Notes: generated by a model from the letters alone, not told the origin. DNA of 55,518 bases from Candidatus Acetothermia bacterium (GCA_016179105.1 JACOSB010000154.1:1-55518), one strand, 5' to 3'. Counted from the first letter of the stretch, positions 47,710 through 55,518 are shown. Made by a program: numbers and translations.

Positions 47710-48966
47710 CTAGGGTTGTTGTCGCAAAGAGCGAAGAGCACCCCAACCGATCAGCCCTGAAAATGCTCCTCCGGCTCCCGCCAAGAAGAAGAGCCACGGC
47801 GGCGCGAGCGTCTCTCCCAAAATTCCAGTGCTGAAGGACGAGAGTGCCATGAATCCGATGACCGTGAGATTGACCATCGCGAAAACTCTTCCCAAGTGAG
47901 TCGCCGGGACGATCTCTTGAATGATCGAAGCGCGCGTCACGGTGATGAACGGGATAAAAAGCCCATGCACCAAGATGAGCATCAACGAGAGCCAGTAGGA
48001 ATCCCAGTGGAGAAATCCCACAAAGGGCAAGTAGGTCGCTCCGTCCATGACGACCCCGAACAAGAGCAATCTCCCTTTGGAAAACCGAATCCCATAACGG
48101 CTGACCCAAAGCGTTCCGACGAACCATCCCAATGCCAAAGCGCCCGCAAAGAACGCCAAGTACTGTGCTTTGAGTCCCAATGTGTTTTTGATGAACAGAT
48201 TCGCGCCGACGGTCGCTGGCCCCATGATGAAAAAATTGTCGACGGCGGTCAGTACCAAGAGACTCATCAGCAACGGAGACTGTGCGATGTAGCGCAAGCC
48301 GAGCCGTGCATCGTGCAAGGCCGATGTGGTCGGTGCAGCCGCTGGTCTTGATTCACGCTGAATGCGAATCAAGAGAATCGTGACGAACGAAAAAAAGAAC
48401 GTGATACTGTCGAAGACGAGCAACCGCACCATGGCTGTGACATCCGTTGGTGTCTGCGATGTCGCTTGCTGCGCTCCGAGCAACGCGCCTGCGAGAAGGC
48501 TTCCCAGTATCACAGCCGCTTGTGTCGACGTCTGCACGAACGCATTGACTTGGAGCAAACGTTCTTTCGAAACTAATTCGGGGATGAGCGCATCGCGCGC
48601 GGGATTGAAGAGCGTTGAGAAGCTAGACAATAAGAATGCAACGGCTCCGAGCGCGATCCAGTCGAGTAGTCCGAGCTGCCAGAGCAAGGGTACAGCCAAC
48701 AAGAGCGCTCCCCGCACGGCATCGGAAAGCAACATCACAGAGCGTCGCCGATACCGATCGACGAAGCTGCCCGCGATGAGCCCGAAGATCAAGAAAGGAA
48801 GTGTTTCCAGAAAACTAACGACGCCGGCCTTCAGTGCCCCTTGCGTTGGTTCGACCGTGAGGACCAAGAAGAGCACCGTCGCTGCGAAGAGTGAGTCGCC
48901 GGTTTGCGAGACGAACTGCCCGATCCAGAGCAACAACAAGTTGCGGTCGCGGATGATGGAGGTCAT
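47710..48966 (-). CDS. major facilitator superfamily efflux transporter
   Basis: The product has 418 residues with about 12 membrane helices. It starts MTSIIRDRNLLLLWIGQFVSQTGDSL, read in parts NLLLLWIGQFVSQTGD and AGSFVDRYRRRSVML, with the motif A loop GSFVDRYRRR. RFSKGRLLLFG and HLGRVFAMVNL are the second-half counterparts. The layout is that of the EntS/DHA3 subgroup, which exports siderophores or drugs. No siderophore genes are near. The ATG is preferred over a TTG four codons upstream. Confidence 0.9.
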   Translation of the reverse strand: MTSIIRDRNLLLLWIGQFVSQTGDSLFAATVLFLVLTVEPTQGALKAGVVSFLETLPFLIFGLIAGSFVDRYRRRSVMLLSDAVRGALLLAVPLLWQLGLLDWIALGAVAFLLSSFSTLFNPARDALIPELVSKERLLQVNAFVQTSTQAAVILGSLLAGALLGAQQATSQTPTDVTAMVRLLVFDSITFFFSFVTILLIRIQRESRPAAAPTTSALHDARLGLRYIAQSPLLMSLLVLTAVDNFFIMGPATVGANLFIKNTLGLKAQYLAFFAGALALGWFVGTLWVSRYGIRFSKGRLLLFGVVMDGATYLPFVGFLHWDSYWLSLMLILVHGLFIPFITVTRASIIQEIVPATHLGRVFAMVNLTVIGFMALSSFSTGILGETLAPPWLFFLAGAGGAFSGLIGWGALRSLRQQP

Positions 48967-49094
48967 GCGTGCTGGCAACTATACCGGGAAGGCTCGTTCA
49001 TTGACAAGGCGCGTTTGCAAACGGACATCGGGACTAGACACGCGCGCTCGGATGAATTAGGATGTTTTGGACAGAATTCGAGGAGGTAGGGTCT

Positions 49095-49526
49095 ATGAAA
49101 ATCACAGCAATAATTTTAGGAATTGTCGGTGGATTGGCGGCATTTTTGCTAGGACAATTTACGTGGCTAGCCGGTGCTTTAGATAGTGGTCTTGATAATA
49201 CAGGCCCAAGCTCCCTCGTAGGTTGGGGCTACTTTGAATTGCTGCTGGCATTCGCGGTTATACTGGCAACAGCTTTCACATATCCCTACCCGAAGTTCTC
49301 GGGGATTTTGATGTTGTTAGGCAGTATCGGCTCGATCTTAGTTTGCATATTTGCTGAATTACACGAACTATCTAAACCTAACGCAACGTTTGAAAATACT
49401 ACTTGGGGCATAATTTTGTATGGGATCGTTGCTTCACTCTTAGCAACAGGCGGTGCACTGGCTTTCAGGACAGCTCGCAAGCAAACTATTATTTCCGTCG
49501 TTACACCAACTCAGACCCTAAGTTAG
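49095..49526 (+). CDS. small four-helix membrane protein
   Basis: GAGGAGGT before the ATG gives 143 residues. Four hydrophobic segments can be seen: ITAIILGIVGGLAAFLLG, YFELLLAFAVILATAFTY, GILMLLGSIGSILVCIF and IILYGIVASLLATGGALAF. A DUF4064-like layout is possible. The gene is richer in AT than its neighbours, which could mean recent acquisition. The last nine nt overlap the convergent rnc gene. Confidence 0.7.
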   Translation: MKITAIILGIVGGLAAFLLGQFTWLAGALDSGLDNTGPSSLVGWGYFELLLAFAVILATAFTYPYPKFSGILMLLGSIGSILVCIFAELHELSKPNATFENTTWGIILYGIVASLLATGGALAFRTARKQTIISVVTPTQTLS

Positions 49527-50234
49527 TGTCTCCTCATCGCCCAGTTCGTGCGCGCCTTCTAACTTAAAATAGAGTTGCTTCGCAGCAGCTTGCTCGGCTT
49601 CTTTCTTGCTGTGCCCGCGTCCCATTCCCTCTTGGCTTGCTACGACAACGCGCACGGTGAACTCTTTGCGATGGTCTTCGCCCACGGCTTCGAGCAGCGT
49701 ATACATTGGCTTATAGCCCAGTTCTTGCGCTAACTCTTGCAAGAGCGTCTTGTAATCGCGTCGATGTTGCCCGCGCGCGACGCGCTCGATCTCACCTTGG
49801 AGACAATCGAGTACGAGCTGAGCCGCTTTCTCATAACCGATCTCAGAGTAAATAATGCCCACCAGCGCTTCAAACGCATCGCCCAAGATCGAGCTGCGGA
49901 TGCGCCCCCCGGATTCTTCCTCGCCGCGCCCGAGGAGCAAGCAACGATCGAGATCTAACTCTTTCGCTTTCTCGGCCAAGACAGGTCCGCTCACGACTAC
50001 GGATTTAATTTTCGTCAGCTCGCCCTCGCTGAGCTGGGGATAATTTTCGTAGAGATACGTGCCAACGACTAACTCGACCACAGCATCCCCCAAGAACTCC
50101 AGACGCTCGTTCGACTCTAACTTTTGCGCGCTCTCGTTGACAAAGGAGCTATGGAGGAAAGGTTGTTCCAATACCTCAAGACTTAGCTCTAGTCCAAGCC
50201 GATCGCGTAAAGCAATGATCGCTTCTCGACTCAC
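49518..50234 (-). CDS. rnc: ribonuclease III
   Basis: The 238-residue product has a catalytic domain with NERLEFLGDAVVELVVGTYLY, read in parts NERLEFLGDAVVEL and ILGDAFEALVGIIY, which carry the conserved Glu and Asp residues. The C-terminal double-stranded-RNA-binding domain starts about residue 160 (YKTLLQELAQELGYKPMY) and ends GMGRGHSKKEAEQAAAKQLYFK. It processes rRNA precursors and structured mRNAs. The start is a GTG at 50234 with no obvious SD. Confidence 0.96.
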   Translation of the reverse strand: MSREAIIALRDRLGLELSLEVLEQPFLHSSFVNESAQKLESNERLEFLGDAVVELVVGTYLYENYPQLSEGELTKIKSVVVSGPVLAEKAKELDLDRCLLLGRGEEESGGRIRSSILGDAFEALVGIIYSEIGYEKAAQLVLDCLQGEIERVARGQHRRDYKTLLQELAQELGYKPMYTLLEAVGEDHRKEFTVRVVVASQEGMGRGHSKKEAEQAAAKQLYFKLEGAHELGDEETLT

Positions 50235-50334
50235 AGGGAGTGCTGCGGTTGTGCCATGCTGCTAGAGGAGCTTGCGCTCAGCTCAGTCTCTGCAGCACCG
50301 CAGAACGGCAGCACCATCGCACCTCCAGTGACTG

Positions 50335-50405
50335 CTGGGGCGGGAGGATTCGAACCTCCATTCTCGGCTCCAAAGGCCGGTGTGCTACCATTGCACCACA
50401 CCCCA
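50335..50405 (-). tRNA. tRNA-Gln (TTG anticodon)
   Basis: The minus strand folds with acceptor TGGGGTG and CGCCCCA before discriminator G, typical of Gln. The D-arm is TGGTGCAATGGTAGCACA, the anticodon loop CTTTGGA in stem CCGGC/GCCGA, and the T-arm GGAGGTTCGAATCCTCC. No CCA is encoded. Confidence 0.9.
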
Positions 50406-50413
50406 AAATTTTC

Positions 50414-50722
50414 TCAGATCTTCACATCCTCGGTGATGATGTGGGCGCTCAGGCCGTTGTGAGAGTGCCCTATCTCTTCTTGATAGCGATGCAAGACCTG
50501 TTCTTCGAGCGAGAGCCGGAACGAATTGTCGATCGGATGAGCGATGTCCCGGAACTCTCCGTTGTTTTCCTTGCGGCTGGGCATCGCTACGAAGAGTCCG
50601 TTGCGGCCCTCGATGACCTTGACACTGTGTACGATAAAGACATTATCAAAGATAACCGAGCAGAAGGCTTTCAGGTTTCCCTCGTTCTGCATCGGGCGGA
50701 TCTCAATCTTCGTGATTTCCAT
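50414..50722 (-). CDS. spoVG: SpoVG-family RNA-binding regulator
   Basis: The ATG at 50722 follows GAGGT; the product has 102 residues. MEITKIEIRP starts the family pattern, followed by LKAFCSVIFDNVFIVHSVKVIEG, read as FCSVIFDNVFIVHSVKVI, and GRNGLFVAMPSRK and GEFRDIAHPI, which are nearly invariant in SpoVG. It binds nucleic acids and regulates gene expression post-transcriptionally in Gram-positives and spirochaetes. It lies nine nt upstream of tRNA-Gln on the same strand and may be co-transcribed with it. Confidence 0.93.
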   Translation of the reverse strand: MEITKIEIRPMQNEGNLKAFCSVIFDNVFIVHSVKVIEGRNGLFVAMPSRKENNGEFRDIAHPIDNSFRLSLEEQVLHRYQEEIGHSHNGLSAHIITEDVKI

Positions 50723-50837
50723 TTGTCTACCTCGCCTTTCCAGCACGATCGTAGTGCGCTTATGATAGCAAAGCCCCCCAAGACATGCAAGAGAACGAGA
50801 GAATCTCTTAACACGCGCTTTGTCTGATTTCGCTTCC

Positions 50838-50866
50838 TTTGAAGTATAATAAACCCTTGATATAAT
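50838..50866 (+). promoter_or_regulatory. promoter of the YugP-type peptidase gene
   Basis: TTTGAA at 50838-50843, a 17-nt spacer and a perfect TATAAT at 50861-50866. The transcription start would fall near 50873, which excludes the ATG at 50872 as start. Confidence 0.6.
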
Positions 50867-50889
50867 CGCAGATGATAGAGGTGATGTAC

Positions 50890-51585
50890 ATGTATGGTTT
50901 TTTCTGGCATCCGGCCATGCTAGTAGTAATCCCGGGACTCCTGCTCGCCTTGTACGCGCAGTACAAGGTCATGAGCGCTTACCGAAAATACTCTCAAGTG
51001 GGGGCCTCCACGGGTATGACCGCCGCCCAGGCCGCGCGGCGCTTGCTCGATCGCTCGGGGTTATACAACGTCAAAGTCGAAGCCGTGCCGGGCCATCTTT
51101 CTGACCACTACGACCCGCGCACAAAGACATTGCGAATCTCCGCTGCTGAAAGCACATCGTTAGCCGCCATCGGAGTCGCTGCCCATGAGGCAGGCCACGC
51201 CCTTCAAGACGCTGAGAAATACCCTATGCTCGCCTTGCGCAGCGCGGTCGTGCCGATTGCACAGTTTGCTCCGCCGATCGGGATCATTCTCTTCTTCGTG
51301 GGCTTGTTATTCATCCACTCCCAGCCGCTATGGACTGCGGGGCTTATCCTGTTTTCTGCCGCGTTGGCTTTTTCGTTGATCACGTTGCCTGTCGAGTTCG
51401 ATGCCAGCAGCCGCGCAATTCGCGTGCTACGCGACAGTGGAATTGTGGTGGCACAAAAAGAACTCGATTCCATCCAAACAGTCTTGAGCGCGGCCGCCCT
51501 CACGTACGTAGCAGCAGCGATCATGTCTGCGCTTGAGCTCTTGCAGTATTTTCTCATGGCTCGTTCAGCGAGCAACGACCGATAA
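50890..51585 (+). CDS. YugP-type neutral zinc metallopeptidase (membrane)
   Basis: The ATG at 50890 has GAGGTG six nt upstream and gives 231 residues. The protein has an N-terminal helix (AMLVVIPGLLLALYAQYKV), the zinc site VAAHEAGHALQDA with HExxH, and three C-terminal helices. SDHYDPRTKTLRIS and PVEFDASSRAIRVL are the family blocks. YugP-like proteins are integral membrane zincins with no established substrate; relatives of YugP are found in many Bacillota. It ends at a strong terminator. Confidence 0.92.
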   Translation: MYGFFWHPAMLVVIPGLLLALYAQYKVMSAYRKYSQVGASTGMTAAQAARRLLDRSGLYNVKVEAVPGHLSDHYDPRTKTLRISAAESTSLAAIGVAAHEAGHALQDAEKYPMLALRSAVVPIAQFAPPIGIILFFVGLLFIHSQPLWTAGLILFSAALAFSLITLPVEFDASSRAIRVLRDSGIVVAQKELDSIQTVLSAAALTYVAAAIMSALELLQYFLMARSASNDR

Positions 51586-51589
51586 AAAC

Positions 51590-51640
51590 GAAGGCCTTCT
51601 CGACCAGCTTCACTGTTGGCTAAGAAGGCCTTCTTCTTTT
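51590..51640. terminator. bidirectional intrinsic terminator
   Basis: GAAGGCCTTCT (51590-51600) pairs with AGAAGGCCTTC (51623-51633), followed by TTCTTTTCT on the plus strand. AAAAA upstream gives T-richness on the minus strand. It separates the convergent peptidase and pyrD genes. Confidence 0.8.
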
Positions 51641-52741
51641 CTAAAGCTCTTTAGCTTCCATAAATTCAGAGAGATTCTTCGCGCCCGTTCGTTCTAGTTT
51701 CTTCATCAAATCTCTATTGATCTGTTTTACCATCGACGGTCCTTCATAGATAAAGCCAGTATAAGTCTGAACCAGCGAAGCGCCTGCTTTGAGCTTATCA
51801 AACACATCTTCGGCATTGAAAACTCCACCGACGCCGATGATCGGAAGTTTTCCCTCAGTGTGCTGAGAAATGTACGTAATGATCTCGTTCGAGCGCTTCG
51901 CGAGTGGGGCTCCGCTCAGACCTCCTGCTTCTCTCACTACTGATCCCGGACTAACAAGTCTCTCACGCCCGATCGTCGTGTTCGTTGCGACGATACCCGC
52001 CACGCGCGTGCTCTCGGCGACACTCAATATATCGTCGAGCTGCTCCCAGCTCAGATCGGGCGCAATCTTCACCAAGATTGGCCGCTGATTGATTTCCAAA
52101 TCTCTTCCATGTTTTTCATTTGCTTTCGCGAGCGCGCTCAACAACTCTTCCAAACGCTCCCTGTCTTGCAATTGGCGCAATCCCGGCGTGTTGGGTGAGC
52201 TGACGTTGACCACAAAATAATCCGCGAATCTAAACAATTTTTCGAAGGAGTACAGATAGTCTGACACAGCTTCATCGATGCCGACGTCTCGGCTCTTCCC
52301 GATATTGACCCCCAAGGGCACAGGCGGTTTGCCCAACTGTTCAAGCCTTTCAGCCACGGCCTCGGCCCCGGAATTATTGAACCCAAGCCGATTGATGAGT
52401 GCCCGATCTTGAGGCAGTCGAAAAATTCTCGGTTTGGGATTGCCAGACTGTGCACGAGCCGTAACTGTGCCAATCTCGATGAACCCAAAGCCGAGTTTGG
52501 GCAGGATTTGAATCACTCGTGCGTCTTTGTCAAAGCCGGCGGCTAGGCCGATGGGGTTGAGGAAAGATAAGCCAAAATACTCGACACGCAATCGCGGATC
52601 GTGATAAGTGCACCAAGAGCCAACCATATTTTTCAGAAACGGTGAGCGTTGTGCTCGTTCGAGTAGAACCAGAACGCGCTCATGACTTGCTTCCGGTTCA
52701 GCCCGAAAAAGAAGAGGGCGTACGAGTCTTTTGTAAATCAT
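51641..52741 (-). CDS. pyrD: dihydroorotate dehydrogenase, class 2 (quinone-linked)
   Basis: The ATG at 52741 gives 366 residues; an earlier start would overlap a TATAAT. The N-terminal helices (IYKRLVRPLLFRAEPEASHE) are the membrane-contact extension of class 2 enzymes. NPIGLAAGFDKDAR, NRLGFNN, VVNVSSPNTPGLR with the catalytic Ser, LVKIAPDL and GVGGVFNAEDVFDKL are family motifs. It oxidises dihydroorotate with FMN and passes electrons to the quinone pool, in accord with menG in the window. Confidence 0.96.
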   Translation of the reverse strand: MIYKRLVRPLLFRAEPEASHERVLVLLERAQRSPFLKNMVGSWCTYHDPRLRVEYFGLSFLNPIGLAAGFDKDARVIQILPKLGFGFIEIGTVTARAQSGNPKPRIFRLPQDRALINRLGFNNSGAEAVAERLEQLGKPPVPLGVNIGKSRDVGIDEAVSDYLYSFEKLFRFADYFVVNVSSPNTPGLRQLQDRERLEELLSALAKANEKHGRDLEINQRPILVKIAPDLSWEQLDDILSVAESTRVAGIVATNTTIGRERLVSPGSVVREAGGLSGAPLAKRSNEIITYISQHTEGKLPIIGVGGVFNAEDVFDKLKAGASLVQTYTGFIYEGPSMVKQINRDLMKKLERTGAKNLSEFMEAKEL

Positions 52742-52868
52742 AGCGTATTTCACTGCGATTATAACGGGCAGGAAAGTCCGTTGCTGGGTGTCCAATGAGA
52801 GAAGCTTCTCTTGGTTCAGTTTAGCTATTTTGAACGGCTTTTCCAGAATTCAAGGGAGATTTCACCTC

Positions 52869-52900
52869 TTGACAGAGTTTCTACGATCGCCTATCGTAGA
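52869..52900 (+). promoter_or_regulatory. promoter and palindromic operator of ribD, leaderless
   Basis: TTGACA at 52869-52874, a 17-nt spacer and TATCGT at 52892-52897. TCTACGAT (52880-52887) and ATCGTAGA (52893-52900) form an inverted repeat across spacer and -10 box. The ribD ATG is eight nt beyond the -10 box, so there is no room for a riboswitch. Confidence 0.65.
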
Positions 52901-52905
52901 GAGCC

Positions 52906-54066
52906 ATGACGCCGGAACAATGGATGCGACGCGCCCTCAAACTCGCTGCCCACGGCCGCGGCTGGGTGAACCCCAACCCCTTGGTTGGCGCGGTCCTCAT
53001 CAAAGATGGAAAACTCATCAGTGAGGGATTTCACCAACGCTACGGCGGCCCTCACGCTGAAGCCGTTGTCTTAGAAAAAGCCGGCTCAGAAGCCCGAGGA
53101 GCCGATCTGTACGCCAATGTCGAACCTTGCGTCAGTCATCCCGGCAAGCGCACTCCTCCTTGCGCCGACCAGATTATCCAGAGCGGGGTGCGGCGCGTTT
53201 TTGTAGCCATGCGCGATCCCGACACTCATGTGAATGGAAGAGGAATTGCGCAGCTGCGCGCCGCAGGCATCGATGTACAAGAAAGCATACTCGCAGCCGA
53301 GGCTCAGAAACTCAACGAGATTTCTGTCAAGTACAAGACCACGGGCAAACCGTTCGTGTTGCTGAAGATGGCGATGAGCGCTGACGGAAAGATCGCGACG
53401 CGCACCGGGAATTCCAAGTATATTTCTTCACCCGATTCGCTGCGCTACGCTCATGAGTTGCGCGATCGCTACACGGCTTTGCTTGTCGGCATCGGAACCG
53501 TTCTCGCAGATGACCCTCAACTGAACACACGATTAGATTGCCCGGGACATGATCCCGTGCGCGTCCTCCTCGATGCTCAAGGACGTCTGCCATTAGAAGC
53601 CAAACTCCTTCAATCGAAAAGTTCGGCCAAGACGATCCTCGCGACGACGGATGCTCTTTCTAAAGCCAAAGAAGAAGCGCTCTTGCACCGGGGAGTCGAA
53701 ATTTGGAAGCTGCCGATTGTTACGAATAACATAGGGGCGCAGCATGCTGCGCCCCTACAATCAGGCCAAATCGATTTGCACGAGTTGGCAGATCGACTCG
53801 GCAAGGCCGGGCTAGACAGTCTCTTGGTCGAAGGAGGCTCGACAGTCACGGCGAGTTTTTTGCAAACAGGCCTGGTTGACAAAATCACGTTTGTGATCGC
53901 TCCCATGCTGATCGGGGGACAGACTGCTCCGAGCCCCATCGGCGGCCTGGGTATTGAAAAAATCGAAGACGCGTTTCGGCTGAAAGATATAAGCCTTCGC
54001 GCACTCGGTCAAGATATTGTCTATGAAGCATATCTTGATTACACTGGGCTGGAGGATTCTTCATGA
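52906..54066 (+). CDS. ribD: bifunctional riboflavin deaminase/reductase, with a palindrome insert
   Basis: The 386-residue product has the deaminase half (about 1-145): NPNPLVGAV, GGPHAEAVVLE with His50-Ala-Glu52, and Cys75 and Cys86 in EPCVSHPGKRTPPC. The reductase half (about 150-380) has LLKMAMSADGKIAT, VGIGTVLADDPQLN and LLVEGGSTV. It catalyses the second and third steps of riboflavin synthesis. Residues 276-285 (IGAQHAAPLQ) are encoded by an inserted 28-bp palindromic repeat, in frame between two domain segments. The stop overlaps purB as ATGA. Confidence 0.94.
   Translation: MTPEQWMRRALKLAAHGRGWVNPNPLVGAVLIKDGKLISEGFHQRYGGPHAEAVVLEKAGSEARGADLYANVEPCVSHPGKRTPPCADQIIQSGVRRVFVAMRDPDTHVNGRGIAQLRAAGIDVQESILAAEAQKLNEISVKYKTTGKPFVLLKMAMSADGKIATRTGNSKYISSPDSLRYAHELRDRYTALLVGIGTVLADDPQLNTRLDCPGHDPVRVLLDAQGRLPLEAKLLQSKSSAKTILATTDALSKAKEEALLHRGVEIWKLPIVTNNIGAQHAAPLQSGQIDLHELADRLGKAGLDSLLVEGGSTVTASFLQTGLVDKITFVIAPMLIGGQTAPSPIGGLGIEKIEDAFRLKDISLRALGQDIVYEAYLDYTGLEDSS
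53731..53758. repeat. dispersed GC-rich palindrome, copy F, inside ribD
   Basis: ATAGGGGCGCAGCA mirrored by TGCTGCGCCCCTAC. It is the only copy inside a gene and keeps the ribD frame open. It is a close match to the intergenic copies. Confidence 0.85.
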
Positions 54067-55355
54067 TCGAACGTTATTCACTCTCCCCGATGAAAGACCT
54101 GTGGACCGAAGAGGCAAAATATCAGCGCTGGCTTCGCGTGGAGCTTGCTGTCAATGATGCGCTCGCCGAGCTGGGCCAAATTCCTAAAGATGCAGCAAAA
54201 ATTATCAAAGAAAAAGCTCGTCTCAATATCGCTCGCGCGCATGAGATCGAAGCTCAGATCAGCCATGACTTTTTGGCGTTCGTGCGCTCGCTTGAAGAGA
54301 GCGTAGGCCTCGAAGGGCGCTACATTCATCGCGGTCTCACTTCTTATGATGCTGAAGATACGGCGCTCTCGCTGGCATTGCGTGACGGGTTAAATTTTCT
54401 CATTGGCGATGCGAAGAAGCTCGCAGATATTCTGAAACGACGCGCACTCGAGCACAAGAAGACGTTGATGATTGGCCGCACGCACGGGATGCACGCAGAG
54501 CCGATCACGTTCGGCCTAAAACTCTTGATCTGGTACGATGAGATGCGACGGAACATAAAACGTCTCGAAGACGCACGAGCCATTGCTTCTGTGGGAAAAA
54601 TTTCAGGCTCGGTCGGCACGTACGCGAACGTCGATCCTGAGGTCGAGCGGCAAGTCTGCGCTCAGTTGGGTCTAGAGCCTGCAAATATCTCCAATCAAAT
54701 TTTACAGCGCGATCGCCATGCTCACGTCTTGACGACGCTTGCGATCTGCGCTGGCACGGTCGAAAAAATAGCCACCGAGATTCGCAATCTTCATCGAACT
54801 GAGATCGCTGAAGTACGTGAGGGAAGACCGCACGGGTCTTCGTCGATGCCTCATAAACAGAATCCGAGCGCGTGCGAGACGCTCACGGGATTGGCACGCA
54901 TCGTTCGTGCTAACGCGCTCGCTTCTATTGAAAATATGCCCGTCTGGCACGAGCAAGACCTGACGCGCTCCTCAGTCGAGCGCATCATCATCCCAGACAG
55001 CTTTATTGTGACGGATTACTTACTCAAACGGATGGCCGGTGTGATCGAGCATCTCCAAGTGAACGTTGAGCGGATGAGAGCCAATCTCGAACAAAGTCTG
55101 GGGACGATCATCTCGCAAGCGATTTTATTAAAACTTATCGACAAAGGGATGGCGCGTGCGCAAGCGCACGACTTGATGGGGGAACTCTCTAAGCAAGCGA
55201 TCGCACAGCAAAAGCCGCTCAAGTCACTCGTAAGCGCGCACCCTGAAATCAAGAAATTTCTCAATCCAACGGAGATTGACGAATTTTTCAGCCCTGGCTA
55301 TTTAGAGCGTTATCACACCAAGCACGTGGAGACGATCTTTGCGAGGTTTGCATAA
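54063..55355 (+). CDS. purB: adenylosuccinate lyase
   Basis: The 430-residue product has the fumarase/aspartase fold of PurB. YSLSPMKDLWTEEAKYQRW opens it. ISHDFLAFVRSLEE and RYIHRGLTSYDAEDTALSL carry catalytic His and Thr-Ser residues, and GRTHGMHAEPITFG the second His. The signature SSSMPHKQNPSACE replaces the commoner SSAMPYKRNP. It cleaves SAICAR and adenylosuccinate to release fumarate in purine synthesis. It is translationally coupled to ribD. Confidence 0.97.
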   Translation: MIERYSLSPMKDLWTEEAKYQRWLRVELAVNDALAELGQIPKDAAKIIKEKARLNIARAHEIEAQISHDFLAFVRSLEESVGLEGRYIHRGLTSYDAEDTALSLALRDGLNFLIGDAKKLADILKRRALEHKKTLMIGRTHGMHAEPITFGLKLLIWYDEMRRNIKRLEDARAIASVGKISGSVGTYANVDPEVERQVCAQLGLEPANISNQILQRDRHAHVLTTLAICAGTVEKIATEIRNLHRTEIAEVREGRPHGSSSMPHKQNPSACETLTGLARIVRANALASIENMPVWHEQDLTRSSVERIIIPDSFIVTDYLLKRMAGVIEHLQVNVERMRANLEQSLGTIISQAILLKLIDKGMARAQAHDLMGELSKQAIAQQKPLKSLVSAHPEIKKFLNPTEIDEFFSPGYLERYHTKHVETIFARFA

Positions 55356-55422
55356 AAAATCTATGCAATGCTAGTAGAGACAGGACTTTCGCGGTTGAGT
55401 TTATGAACAGTAAGATAGGGGT

Positions 55423-55518
55423 ATGCAACGCCAGAAATGTTCCCTCGATCTTTATGTGGATTTTCTCGTCGCCAGTCAGAAGCAGTTCTCTGGAATGGAG
55501 TTGAGTAAAGTGGCTCCG
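55423..55518 (+). CDS. N-terminal start of a probable transposase (partial)
   Basis: The frame from ATG is open to the window edge: MQRQKCSLDLYVDFLVASQK, then QFSGMELSKVAP. The opening SLDxYxDFLxAS/T is reminiscent of IS4/IS701-type transposases. No SD is visible. The upstream stretch GTAGAGACAGGACTTTCGCG may be the left end of the insertion sequence. The rest lies outside the window, so the identification is tentative. Confidence 0.5.
   Translation, partial: MQRQKCSLDLYVDFLVASQKQFSGMELSKVAP

Noticed and set aside
47639..48127. Minus-strand 162-codon ORF within the MFS gene
   Set aside because: It is an alternative frame of the transporter with low-complexity composition. The MFS frame has all family motifs.
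52742..52905. FMN riboswitch upstream of ribD
   Set aside because: The promoter lies eight nt from the ATG, and no RFN-element helices are seen in the intergenic sequence.

Overview
The window is a bacterial chromosome segment with roughly half GC content by eye. Gene packing is dense, many genes overlap as ATGA, and strong Shine-Dalgarno (SD) starts occur beside several apparently leaderless starts. I cannot place the organism firmly. Asp23/Gls24, SpoVG, YugP-type peptidase, a YhbD-type regulator and bactofilins recall Bacillota and neighbouring deep Terrabacteria-like lineages. Serpin and PKD lipoproteins and FlgD-like C-termini fit an uncultured lineage of the Bipolaricaulota type. That placement is a low-confidence inference. 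menG/ubiE and a quinone-linked PyrD point to a quinone-based metabolism.

Layout. 1-7,170: ACT protein, dtd, gpmI-prenyl synthase-Asp23, menG, a propeller lipoprotein with an RNase H homologue, tRNA-Ile(CAU). 7,320-16,180: ychF, isoaspartyl peptidase, HAD phosphatase, a DUF pair with purD, comEC, a frameshifted nuclease-lamin-tail gene, ruvX, HU and a tiny membrane protein next to a MITE-like element. 16,180-23,860: a minus-strand run hutH-era-diguanylate cyclase-GNAT-menC-recO. 23,875-25,825: SpoU methylase, creatininase-family hydrolase, Uma2. 25,822-32,331: a minus-strand operon with a YhbD-type regulator, membrane protein, ICMT-like methylase, two bactofilins, a single-chain double retropepsin and an ABC-2 exporter. 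A 91-bp element interrupts the exporter permease. The operon promoter and the promoter of a neighbouring 70-aa gene share one palindromic operator. This is the best candidate for an undescribed system.

34,402-45,347: a 10.9-kb integrated element sits in tRNA-Arg(CCT) between 68-bp direct repeats. It carries a tyrosine integrase, a structured non-coding block, a lipoprotein zincin, a serine recombinase, an XRE regulator, small proteins, an inverted-iteron/hairpin region that looks like an origin, a primase-polymerase with a premature TGA, a ribbon-helix-helix protein and a PKD lipoprotein. It has no capsid or conjugation genes. 45,456-55,518: serpin lipoprotein, secreted protein, MFS transporter, rnc, tRNA-Gln, spoVG, YugP peptidase, pyrD, ribD-purB, and the start of a probable transposase.

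Two dispersed repeat families run through the window. One is a roughly 28-bp GC-rich palindrome with six copies, one of them in frame inside ribD. The other is a 90-91-bp MITE-like element with TACTGTTTTGC-type ends and two copies.
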